Source: Prevotellaceae bacterium
GTDB lineage: Bacteria; Bacteroidota; Bacteroidia; Bacteroidales; Paludibacteraceae
NCBI GenBank assembly: GCA_031290375.1
Contig: JAITNR010000107.1
Span: 1 to 10,870, forward strand
Direction: 5' to 3'
Length of the DNA stretch: 10,870 nucleotides
The translations under genes and the position numbers were made by a program. Of this stretch, positions 5,450 to 10,870 are shown piece by piece; positions within the stretch are counted from its first letter, which is position 1; each line of letters opens with the position of its first letter. A model generated the notes under the pieces. That model was not told the DNA's origin and searched no databases. It saw only the letters and a list, made by a program, of their open reading frames with translations.

Positions 5450-6993
5450 TGAACACCACCCAAAAACCACGCCTTGAAGTAGAAGCAGGTATAAATAACT
5501 GTTTGCTAATCAGCGACTCACATACTTCAGACCTGACTTCGTTAACCAAACATGCTCTTGGATTTCTTGAGCAGCAACTTGCCAGTCAGTCCAAACGAAG
5601 GACTTTGATTGTGTCTGATATTGAGGGCGATGAGTTGGTTTTTGAAATGTTCTATTCCAATCTTCAGCAGATTGTCAAGGCGCGTTTGGTTGATGAGATA
5701 GTACTTTTGGGCAGAGAACTGTCCGCTCAAAGTCAGCGTTTTAGAATAGAAAAAAAGCGTTGTTTTACCACAACAGACGATTTTTTGCAGTCCGATGTAA
5801 TTTCGTCTTTCAAAAATCAGGCTGTATTGTTGAAAATTGCACCTGAATTTTCGCCCGAAAAGGTCAAAATGCACCTGCAACTGTTGCCGCACGATACGGT
5901 TTTGGAAATAGATTTTGATGCAATGTTTCATAATATAGGCTATTTCCGTTCAAAACTCAAGTCCGAAACCAAACTTATGTGTATGGTTAAAGCATCTGCC
6001 TATGGCAGTGGCTCGGTGGAAGTTGCCCTTGCAATGCAGCATTACGGCTGCGATTATCTCGGCGTTGCCTTTGTTAATGAGGGTGTTGAATTGCGAACAG
6101 CAGGCGTACAACTGCCAATAGTGGTGCTAAATCCGATGGCTTCTTCGTTGCATCAACTGTTCAAATACTGCCTCGAACCTGAGATATGCAATTTCAGAAT
6201 GTTAAAACTGATTTTGGATTACGCAAAGAATTTGGGAATGAAAAATTACCCTGTGCATATCAAAATAGACACAGGAATGCATCGTGCAGGATTTGAAGAA
6301 CAGGATATTGAGAAACTTTTGAAAATCTTAAATTCGCAGGATAACCTCAGGGTTGTATCTGTTTTTTCACATCTTGCTTCGGCAGACGAGATTTCTGAGG
6401 AGATGGACAATTTCACCAAAAAACAGTTGCGAAAATTTGAAGAAATCACTGCAATTATTGCAAAATCACTGAATTACCCGTTTTTGAGGCATATTCTCAA
6501 TACGGCAGGAATTGAACGTTTTTCGGACTTTCAGTTTGATATGGTAAGGCTTGGTATCGGGCTTTGGGGCGTGAATTGCCAAAACGAAAAAAAATTGCGA
6601 AATGTGTGTTCGCTTTCAACAAAAATCATCCAGATAAAAAACGTACAGGCAGGCGAAACAGTAGGCTACAACAGAAAAGGTAAAGTACTGCAAGACAAAC
6701 AGATAGCACTTCTTCCTCTCGGCTACGCAGACGGTATGGACAGACGACTAAGCAACGGCAACGGCTACCTGCTATACAATGGCGAAAAAGCCCTGATAAC
6801 AGGCAATATTTGTATGGATTTGCTGATGCTTGATGTAACAGGGTTAGATGCGAAAGATGGTATGGAAGTCGTTATTTTCAATGCTTTACGTCCTTTTGCT
6901 CAAATTGCCGAGCAACTCGGCACAATTCCATACGAAGTACTGACCTCCATTTCTCCACGCGTGAGAAGGGTCTATTTTACGGAAAATTATTGA
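5449..6993 (+). CDS. alr: Alanine racemase with a remnant MurF C-terminal domain
   Basis: Residues from about 148 to 514 are a complete PLP-dependent alanine racemase, making D-alanine for peptidoglycan. Lys181 in MVKASAYGSG binds PLP, Tyr407 in GETVGYNRKG is the second catalytic residue, and GYADG and GNICMDLLMLDVT follow. Residues 7-147 are not part of a normal racemase. They resemble the C-terminal domain of MurF as found in the MurF-Alr fusions of Bacteroidetes: GINNCLLISDS at 14-24, TLIVSD, then AVLLK at the position of the MurF KGAR region. The MurF N-terminal and ATP-binding domains (no GTNGKT-type loop) are absent. The DSYN-type motif reads DSHT (23-26) and KGAR reads KIAP, so ligase activity is presumably lost. 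The gene overlaps scoB by one base. Racemase function is confident; the history of the N-terminal part is inference. Confidence 0.92.
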   Translation: MNTTQKPRLEVEAGINNCLLISDSHTSDLTSLTKHALGFLEQQLASQSKRRTLIVSDIEGDELVFEMFYSNLQQIVKARLVDEIVLLGRELSAQSQRFRIEKKRCFTTTDDFLQSDVISSFKNQAVLLKIAPEFSPEKVKMHLQLLPHDTVLEIDFDAMFHNIGYFRSKLKSETKLMCMVKASAYGSGSVEVALAMQHYGCDYLGVAFVNEGVELRTAGVQLPIVVLNPMASSLHQLFKYCLEPEICNFRMLKLILDYAKNLGMKNYPVHIKIDTGMHRAGFEEQDIEKLLKILNSQDNLRVVSVFSHLASADEISEEMDNFTKKQLRKFEEITAIIAKSLNYPFLRHILNTAGIERFSDFQFDMVRLGIGLWGVNCQNEKKLRNVCSLSTKIIQIKNVQAGETVGYNRKGKVLQDKQIALLPLGYADGMDRRLSNGNGYLLYNGEKALITGNICMDLLMLDVTGLDAKDGMEVVIFNALRPFAQIAEQLGTIPYEVLTSISPRVRRVYFTENY

Positions 6994-7007
6994 TAACGTC
7001 CGTGTTT

Positions 7008-7613
7008 ATGACCGATATTCTTTCTTTCAAAACAATTTCCACCGTTGCCGAAGGACTTTTTAAGGACAAGGGCAGCAAATTTCTTGCTTTTGCCTTTCCG
7101 GTGAAAAGTGCAGAAGAAGCATTGGAGTTTGTCAAATCCAAGAGGAAAGAATTTTTTGATGCCCGACATATCTGCTATGCTTATATGATTGGGACTGAAC
7201 AAGTTGAATTTAAAGCAAATGATGATGGTGAACCGTCAGGTACAGCAGGAAAACCGATTTTAGGACAAATCAATTCCAACGAACTGACTGATATTTTGAT
7301 AATTGTGGTACGCTATTTCGGTGGCATACTGCTTGGTACTTCAGGCTTGATAAATGCCTATAAATCAGCCGCTGCCGCCGCAATCGCAAATGCCCAAACC
7401 ATCGAAATTGACATCGAAAAAACAATAAAAATATCCTGCTCTTACGAAAATATACACTTTATGATGAAAATAATCAAGGATTTTTCACTTAAAGTATTAC
7501 TTCAAAAACAGGATATAAACTGCGAATTTACAGTCAGTTGCAAGTTGAAACACTACGGAACAGTACTTAAAAAACTGAACAACAACCTGTTAATAATGAA
7601 CAATGAACAATGA
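7008..7613 (+). CDS. YigZ/IMPACT family protein
   Basis: The 201-residue product has the family's two hallmark stretches, NDDGEPSGTAGKP (71-83) and VVRYFGGILLG (100-110), in the UPF0029 N-terminal domain, followed by a ferredoxin-like C-terminal domain (about 135-195). Relatives include E. coli YigZ and eukaryotic IMPACT, the latter a translation-control factor; the bacterial role is not settled. I chose ATG 7008, 14 bases after alr; the frame is open back to a TTG at 6990 overlapping the alr stop, which is less likely, and GTG 7002 is possible. The last seven codons and the stop lie in a 7-base tandem repeat, so the C-terminus reads IMNNEQ and could change with repeat number. It ends the + strand gene block. 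Confidence 0.9.
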   Translation: MTDILSFKTISTVAEGLFKDKGSKFLAFAFPVKSAEEALEFVKSKRKEFFDARHICYAYMIGTEQVEFKANDDGEPSGTAGKPILGQINSNELTDILIIVVRYFGGILLGTSGLINAYKSAAAAAIANAQTIEIDIEKTIKISCSYENIHFMMKIIKDFSLKVLLQKQDINCEFTVSCKLKHYGTVLKKLNNNLLIMNNEQ

Positions 7614-7636
7614 ACAATGAACAATGAACAATGAAC
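7595..7636. repeat. Six-copy heptamer array overlapping the yigZ stop
   Basis: AATGAAC is repeated six times without a mismatch, followed by AATAATA. The yigZ stop TGA (7611-7613) lies within the third copy. Because 7 is not a multiple of 3, the array shows a stop in every frame within 21 bases, so a change in copy number upstream of the stop would alter the last residues only slightly. Confidence 0.85.
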
Positions 7637-7646
7637 AATAATACCA

Positions 7647-7698
7647 AAGTGCCGTCATTGCGGGCTACGACCCGCAATCCACTGTTTTTTAGGCACTT
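7647..7698. repeat. Nested inverted repeat between convergent genes, possible terminator
   Basis: Outer arms AAGTGCC (7647-7653) and GGCACTT (7692-7698) enclose an 8-bp G+C-rich stem, ATTGCGGG and CCCGCAAT (7657-7664, 7671-7678), with a CTACGA loop. A run of six T follows eight bases later on the + strand, so it may end transcription from yigZ, and the outer stem could serve both directions. The GTCATTGCGGGC...CCCGCAATCC core is like dispersed palindromic repeats I recall from many bacterial genomes, so it may be a mobile repeat used as a terminator. Confidence 0.6.
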
Positions 7699-7708
7699 AA
7701 CTCATTAC

Positions 7709-8584
7709 TCAACCTTTCCATATTTTTGTCAGGTCTCCAAAGGAGTCAATTCTTCTGTCGCGGAAAAATGGCCATATTCGGCGAAGTTTTTCGGTATGAC
7801 TTAAATCAATCTCTGCTATCAGGTTAAATTCTTCGTTATCAGGTGCTTGTGCAATAAGTTCACCTTGTGCTCCGAAAACAAAACTGTTGCCCCAAAAGTG
7901 AATGCCTGAGGTTACGCCAGACAAATCATTTTCATAACCAACTCTATTACAGGTAATTACAGGCAAATTATTCGCCACAGCGTGTCCTCTTTGTACTGCA
8001 ATCCACGCATCACGCTGTCGGGCTTGTTCATCTTTGGTATCACTCAAATCCCAGCCGATTGCAGTTGGATAAATCAGCAAATCCGCACCGTTCAATGCCA
8101 TTAGCCGTGCTGCTTCCGGGTACCATTGGTCCCAGCAAATCAAAACACCTAGATTGCCTGCGGAAGTTTTTATTGGCTGAAAACCCAAGTCGCCCGGCGT
8201 AAAATAGAATTTTTCATAAAATGCGGGGTCGTCCGGAATGTGCATTTTGCGGTAAATACCCGCAATAGAACCGTCTTTCTCCAGTACCACAGCGGTGTTG
8301 TGGTATAATCCGACAGCCCGTTTTTCAAAAAGCGACAAGACAGTTACTACGCCAAGTTCTTTGACTAAATTGCTGAAAAGTCGGGTAGAGTAGCCAGGAA
8401 TTGTTTCTGCCAAGTCAAAATTTTTTATATCTTCGGTCTGGCAAAAATATAGGCTGTTGTGCAATTCTTGAAAGATTATCAATTCCGCACCTTGCATTGC
8501 ACAAGCCCGCAAATTCTGTTCCAATTTGGAAATATTTTCTGCAATATTTTCCGAGTTTTTTTGTTGTATTAAGGCAATTCTCAT
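7709..8584 (-). CDS. aguB: N-carbamoylputrescine amidase
   Basis: This 291-residue nitrilase-superfamily enzyme hydrolyses N-carbamoylputrescine to putrescine, CO2 and ammonia. The Glu-Lys-Cys triad is visible: Glu40 in FQELHNS, Lys113 in YRKMHIPDDP and Cys150 in ICWDQWYPEAAR. The HIPDDP and CWDQWYPE sequences, and the RRIWPFFRDRRID segment near the C-terminus, are typical of AguB rather than of other nitrilases. It lies 71 bases downstream of the agmatine deiminase gene on the same strand, which supports the pathway assignment; no clear TAnnTTTG box lies in that gap. It converges with yigZ. Confidence 0.94.
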   Translation of the reverse strand: MRIALIQQKNSENIAENISKLEQNLRACAMQGAELIIFQELHNSLYFCQTEDIKNFDLAETIPGYSTRLFSNLVKELGVVTVLSLFEKRAVGLYHNTAVVLEKDGSIAGIYRKMHIPDDPAFYEKFYFTPGDLGFQPIKTSAGNLGVLICWDQWYPEAARLMALNGADLLIYPTAIGWDLSDTKDEQARQRDAWIAVQRGHAVANNLPVITCNRVGYENDLSGVTSGIHFWGNSFVFGAQGELIAQAPDNEEFNLIAEIDLSHTEKLRRIWPFFRDRRIDSFGDLTKIWKG

Positions 8585-8655
8585 AGTTTGATATTTTCTA
8601 TTGAACTTTTAAGATATATAATATTCTACTCTTGATTTGTATTATCAAATAAATT

Positions 8656-9678
8656 TCAAATTATTTTAGGAAACTGCATTGTAACACAATGCAATGAGCC
8701 GTGCTGTTTTATCAATGGCAGGCAATTGATTTTTATTATCTGTCTGGTAGGAAAAGCCGTTTGCATGCACTTGGCGGCTATCTCATCTTTTGGCGAATTG
8801 TAGGTTGGCAACAAAACAGCTTCGTTGATAATCAGAAAATTAGCATACGTTGCAGGCAATCTTTCCCCATTTTCATAAACAGCGTCAGCCATTGGCAAAG
8901 CAATCAGGCGGTAGGGTAGTGCCATGTCAGTTTTTAGCACCTGCAACTCTTTTTCCATTGCTTTCAGTTCTGCAAAATGCTCGTCTTTTTCATCTTCACA
9001 CTTGACGTAAATAATTGTGTTACAATCAGAAAAACGCACCAACGTGTCAATATGGCTGTCGGTGTCATCACCTGCAATATAGCCATTTTTTAGCCACAAA
9101 ACCCGTTTTGCACCGAAATATTCTTTAAACTTGTCTTCTATTTCTCTCTTTGTCAAATAGTTACGGTTGTCAGAAAGCAGACATTTTTCGGTTGTCATAA
9201 TTGTGCCCTGTCCATCTGATTCGATGCTGCCGCCCTCGAAAACAAAATTTCTACACTCTTTATAGTTAAAATTTTTTGGAAAACAGCCTTTTTTATATAA
9301 TTTTTCAGTTATCAAATTGTCCAAATTTGCGGCAAATTTCAACCCCCAGCCGTTAAAGGTAAAATCAAGCAGGGTAGGGCGACTGTTTTCAAAAATTGTA
9401 ATGGCGGCATGGTCTCTTGCCCAGGTGTCATTTGAGGGGATTTCGGCAAATTGTATGTTTTTTTCATTACAATTTGCTATATATTTTTTTGCTTCAAAAA
9501 TATCGGCACATACCACCAAAACATTTTGCCGACAGGCAATATTTTCTATTATTTGAGCAAAACAAAGGCATGCCTCATCAAGCATTTCAGACCAATCAGT
9601 CTGATGGTGAGGAAAAGTAATCTGAACAAATTCCTGTTCAGCCCATTCAGCAGGTAAATATTTGGTATTCAAGCACAT
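8656..9678 (-). CDS. aguA: Agmatine deiminase
   Basis: The 340-residue product converts agmatine to N-carbamoylputrescine and ammonia, supplying the substrate of the next gene. It belongs to the peptidyl-arginine-deiminase-like family: NDTWARDHAAI (83-93), NGWG (109-112), FEGGSIESDG (147-156), GDDTDSHIDTLVRF (203-216) with His209, and HGSLHCVTMQFPK with nucleophile Cys331 near the C-terminus. The length is normal for the compact bacterial form. The ATG at 9678 leaves a nine-residue lead before PAEWAEQE, the usual family start region. It follows the small membrane protein gene by 40 bases and precedes aguB, so the three probably form one transcript. Confidence 0.95.
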   Translation of the reverse strand: MCLNTKYLPAEWAEQEFVQITFPHHQTDWSEMLDEACLCFAQIIENIACRQNVLVVCADIFEAKKYIANCNEKNIQFAEIPSNDTWARDHAAITIFENSRPTLLDFTFNGWGLKFAANLDNLITEKLYKKGCFPKNFNYKECRNFVFEGGSIESDGQGTIMTTEKCLLSDNRNYLTKREIEDKFKEYFGAKRVLWLKNGYIAGDDTDSHIDTLVRFSDCNTIIYVKCEDEKDEHFAELKAMEKELQVLKTDMALPYRLIALPMADAVYENGERLPATYANFLIINEAVLLPTYNSPKDEIAAKCMQTAFPTRQIIKINCLPLIKQHGSLHCVTMQFPKII

Positions 9679-9718
9679 AACTAATTGCGAATATTCTTAA
9701 AAATTAAGCAAGTCGGAG

Positions 9719-10051
9719 CTATTCGCTCGAAATACTTTCTATCTTATTCACTACATACCTGCTTTTGCCTCGCCAGAAAATCGGAGCAAAATATTCCTTG
9801 TAGTGAAGTTGCATATCCTTGCTGCTATTGAGCATAAGTTGCCTGGCAATGGAGTCATCAACCACCGAAAACTGAAATTCATACGACTGAACAGCACCGA
9901 CAACTCCTTTTCTAAAATCTGACTGTATAAGATTTCCCTCGTGTGTTTTGAAAACATAACCCCTATAAACCAAATAGTTAAGATTTCCGGTCTTAACGCC
10001 TTCGCTAAAAACGTGGAAATAACGCACAGCAATAAAAATTGCCAAAATCAC
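9719..10051 (-). CDS. Small membrane-anchored protein, unknown function; start uncertain
   Basis: I do not know the function. The visible frame from GTG 10051 gives 110 residues: a short hydrophobic stretch (ILAIFIAVRYFHVF), then SEGVKTGNLNYLVYRGYVFKTHEGNL and a C-terminal FWRGKSRYVVNKIES. It resembles a widespread small Bacteroidetes protein ('SEGxRxG...FKTxEG...WRGxxxY'), sometimes mislabelled 6-phosphogluconate dehydrogenase. The same frame stays open upstream to a TGA at 10111-10109 and adds KIKRIDKSVTIVSLVVVV, which would complete a membrane helix and its positive lead, but contains no ATG. An ATG at 10112 lies one frame off. The true start is therefore either a rare codon or needs a one-base change. 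It is the first gene of the set leading to aguA and aguB. Confidence 0.7.
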   Translation of the reverse strand: MILAIFIAVRYFHVFSEGVKTGNLNYLVYRGYVFKTHEGNLIQSDFRKGVVGAVQSYEFQFSVVDDSIARQLMLNSSKDMQLHYKEYFAPIFWRGKSRYVVNKIESISSE

Positions 10052-10122
10052 GACAACAACGAGCGAAACAATGGTAACAGATTTGTCAATTCTTTTGATT
10101 TTAGATATTCATCCAACGACTG

Positions 10123-10130
10123 CAAAGATA
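10123..10130 (-). promoter_or_regulatory. Promoter -7 box for the small membrane protein-aguA-aguB genes
   Basis: The minus strand reads TATCTTTG, an exact TAnnTTTG match, ten bases before the ATG at 10112 and about 70 before GTG 10051. No good -33 element is evident; the upstream region is T- and A-tract rich. No other convincing box is seen before aguA or aguB, so this may drive all three. Confidence 0.5.
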
Positions 10131-10285
10131 GTATTTTTTTTTAGATTTTTGATACTAATTGAGATAAGAATTTTTGAGATTGTTTTTTTTCCTTATAATA
10201 CATATTATGTAAAAGCGTGTTTTATAGATATATAATTATTTAATTAAAAATATTAATTGCAAATATACAAAAAAAAAATAACAAT

Positions 10286-10594
10286 ATGCAAAACGAAGAT
10301 TCATCACATAGCGAAAGATATTTGCAGTACATCGAAAAAATGATGGGTACAAGATTAACTGAATTACAAATAACATATCTTTCTCGCAGAGTTAGAATGA
10401 ACGCTACAATAAAAAGCGAAAATAAATTATACTCAGTTGAATATCTATGTTTTAAAGTACAGAGAGACAACTATAAAATTACACAAGAATATTATGATAC
10501 TTTAAAAGAATTTGCGCGGCATTCAGATACTATTCTTGTACTCGAATTAGCGAAAAACGAAATACGTTTTTACGCAAAAGAACAATTAAATTAA
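10286..10594 (+). CDS. Hypothetical protein, 102 residues
   Basis: I do not recognise this protein. It has no signal peptide or membrane segment, is rich in charged residues and reads as mainly helical (RYLQYIEKMMGTRLTELQITYLSRRV), ending in a strand-like ILVLELAKNEIRFYAKEQ. The ATG follows a nine-A run, AACA and an ATAACAAT leader, with no clear promoter or ribosome site. Its codons are visibly more A+T-rich than those of the tpiA block (many AAA, TTA, ATA), as are those of the next gene 28 bases downstream, so the two are probably co-transcribed and part of an acquired region. The open frame, start and codon pattern make it likely to be real. Confidence 0.6.
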   Translation: MQNEDSSHSERYLQYIEKMMGTRLTELQITYLSRRVRMNATIKSENKLYSVEYLCFKVQRDNYKITQEYYDTLKEFARHSDTILVLELAKNEIRFYAKEQLN

Positions 10595-10622
10595 TTAAAT
10601 CAAATAAAAAAAATAAAATTTT

Positions 10623-10870
10623 ATGAAAACTAAAGATTACATTGAAATTAACGGGCTAAAATGGGACAAAGAAAATCTTGTTATTGATAACAAAGAATTA
10701 TTTACTCATGAAGAAGCATTAGAATTAGCAAAGTCATTAAACAAACGTTTGCCTTCTTTGAAAGAATTTAAAGAATTAATTAAAACAGGTAGCACTTATG
10801 ACAAAGAAAAAAAAGGGAAATGGTTTGGATCAGACAGTAACCTTTTAGAAAAGTCTGAAAAATCTATTTT
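10623..10870 (+). CDS. Protein with C-type-lectin-like (FISUMP/DUF1566-like) segment, 3' end missing
   Basis: An ATG at 10623 opens a frame that runs off the window after 82 codons. Residues 1-20 are a charged lead (KTKDYIEINGLKWDKENLVI). Then HEEALELAKSLNKRLPSLKEF (about 29-49) and KEKKGKWFGSDSN (63-75) follow, the pattern I associate with FISUMP/DUF1566-type domains ('A...A..LGKRLPT..E' then 'KG.WFG'). Such domains adopt a C-type-lectin-like fold and occur in phage, mobile-element and surface proteins. No signal peptide is seen in the N-terminus. Base use is very A+T-rich. The domain identity is a motif-level judgement, and the C-terminal half that would decide it is not in the window. Confidence 0.6.
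   Translation, partial: MKTKDYIEINGLKWDKENLVIDNKELFTHEEALELAKSLNKRLPSLKEFKELIKTGSTYDKEKKGKWFGSDSNLLEKSEKSI

Noticed and set aside
6990..7007. TTG start for yigZ overlapping the alr stop
   Set aside because: An ATG at 7008 is in frame, 14 bases after alr, and places the family motifs at normal distance.
8594..8604. TTTTCTATTGA near the aguB start as another copy of the 251-368 element's end
   Set aside because: Only 11 A+T-rich bases match and no partner repeat is nearby; a similar piece also occurs at 34-42, so chance is likely.
10260..10267. Minus-strand TATATTTG box
   Set aside because: It matches TAnnTTTG but lies in A+T-only sequence with no leftward gene start nearby; the box at 10123-10130 serves the leftward gene better.

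Overview
The window looks like a chromosomal segment from a member of the Bacteroidetes, probably Bacteroidales. Three things point there: promoter-like TAnnTTTG (-7) boxes with no strong Shine-Dalgarno sites; a DUF1599 gene followed by a BT_3928-type DoxX/thioredoxin-like gene and tpiA; and an alanine racemase still carrying a MurF-type C-terminal domain, MurF-Alr fusions being typical of this phylum. Base composition is A+T-rich throughout and more so at the right end. No rRNA, tRNA or CRISPR was seen.

Left edge (1-782): the first codons of a transposase-like gene run leftwards off the window. About 700 bases without a gene follow. They hold an 18-bp palindrome, a 118-bp inverted-repeat element with nested hairpins, a degenerate array of 7-base repeats, an 8-bp hairpin, a CCCTAAA/TTTAGGG inverted repeat and a promoter for the genes to the right.

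Main block (783-7613, all + strand): eight genes in close succession, probably one or a few transcription units. They encode a two-copy DUF1599 protein, a membrane DoxX/MauE-like protein with a thioredoxin-like tail, triosephosphate isomerase (tpiA), type II 3-dehydroquinase (aroQ), an exported patatin-like lipase, the beta subunit of a 3-oxoacid CoA-transferase, alanine racemase with a remnant MurF C-terminal domain, and a YigZ/IMPACT protein. Functions are mixed (glycolysis, aromatic synthesis, lipid and acyl-CoA turnover, cell-wall D-alanine). The two oddities are that the CoA-transferase beta gene has no alpha gene beside it, and that the next gene, overlapping it by one base, starts at about the point where the MurF C-terminal domain begins.

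Convergent block (10112-7709, - strand): a small membrane-anchored protein of unknown function with a problematic start, then aguA and aguB. AguA and AguB convert agmatine to N-carbamoylputrescine and then to putrescine. The gap between yigZ and aguB holds a six-copy 7-base repeat that supplies the yigZ stop codon, and a nested inverted repeat.

Right end (10286-10870, + strand): two short, very A+T-rich genes that look like accessory DNA. One is an unrecognised 102-residue protein. The other is the start of a protein resembling the C-type-lectin-like domains (FISUMP/DUF1566 type) of phage and mobile-element proteins; it runs off the window.

I do not see a clearly new multi-gene system here. 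The strongest leads are the reduced MurF-Alr fusion, the orphan CoA-transferase subunit, the start of the 9719-10112 gene, and the repeat families.
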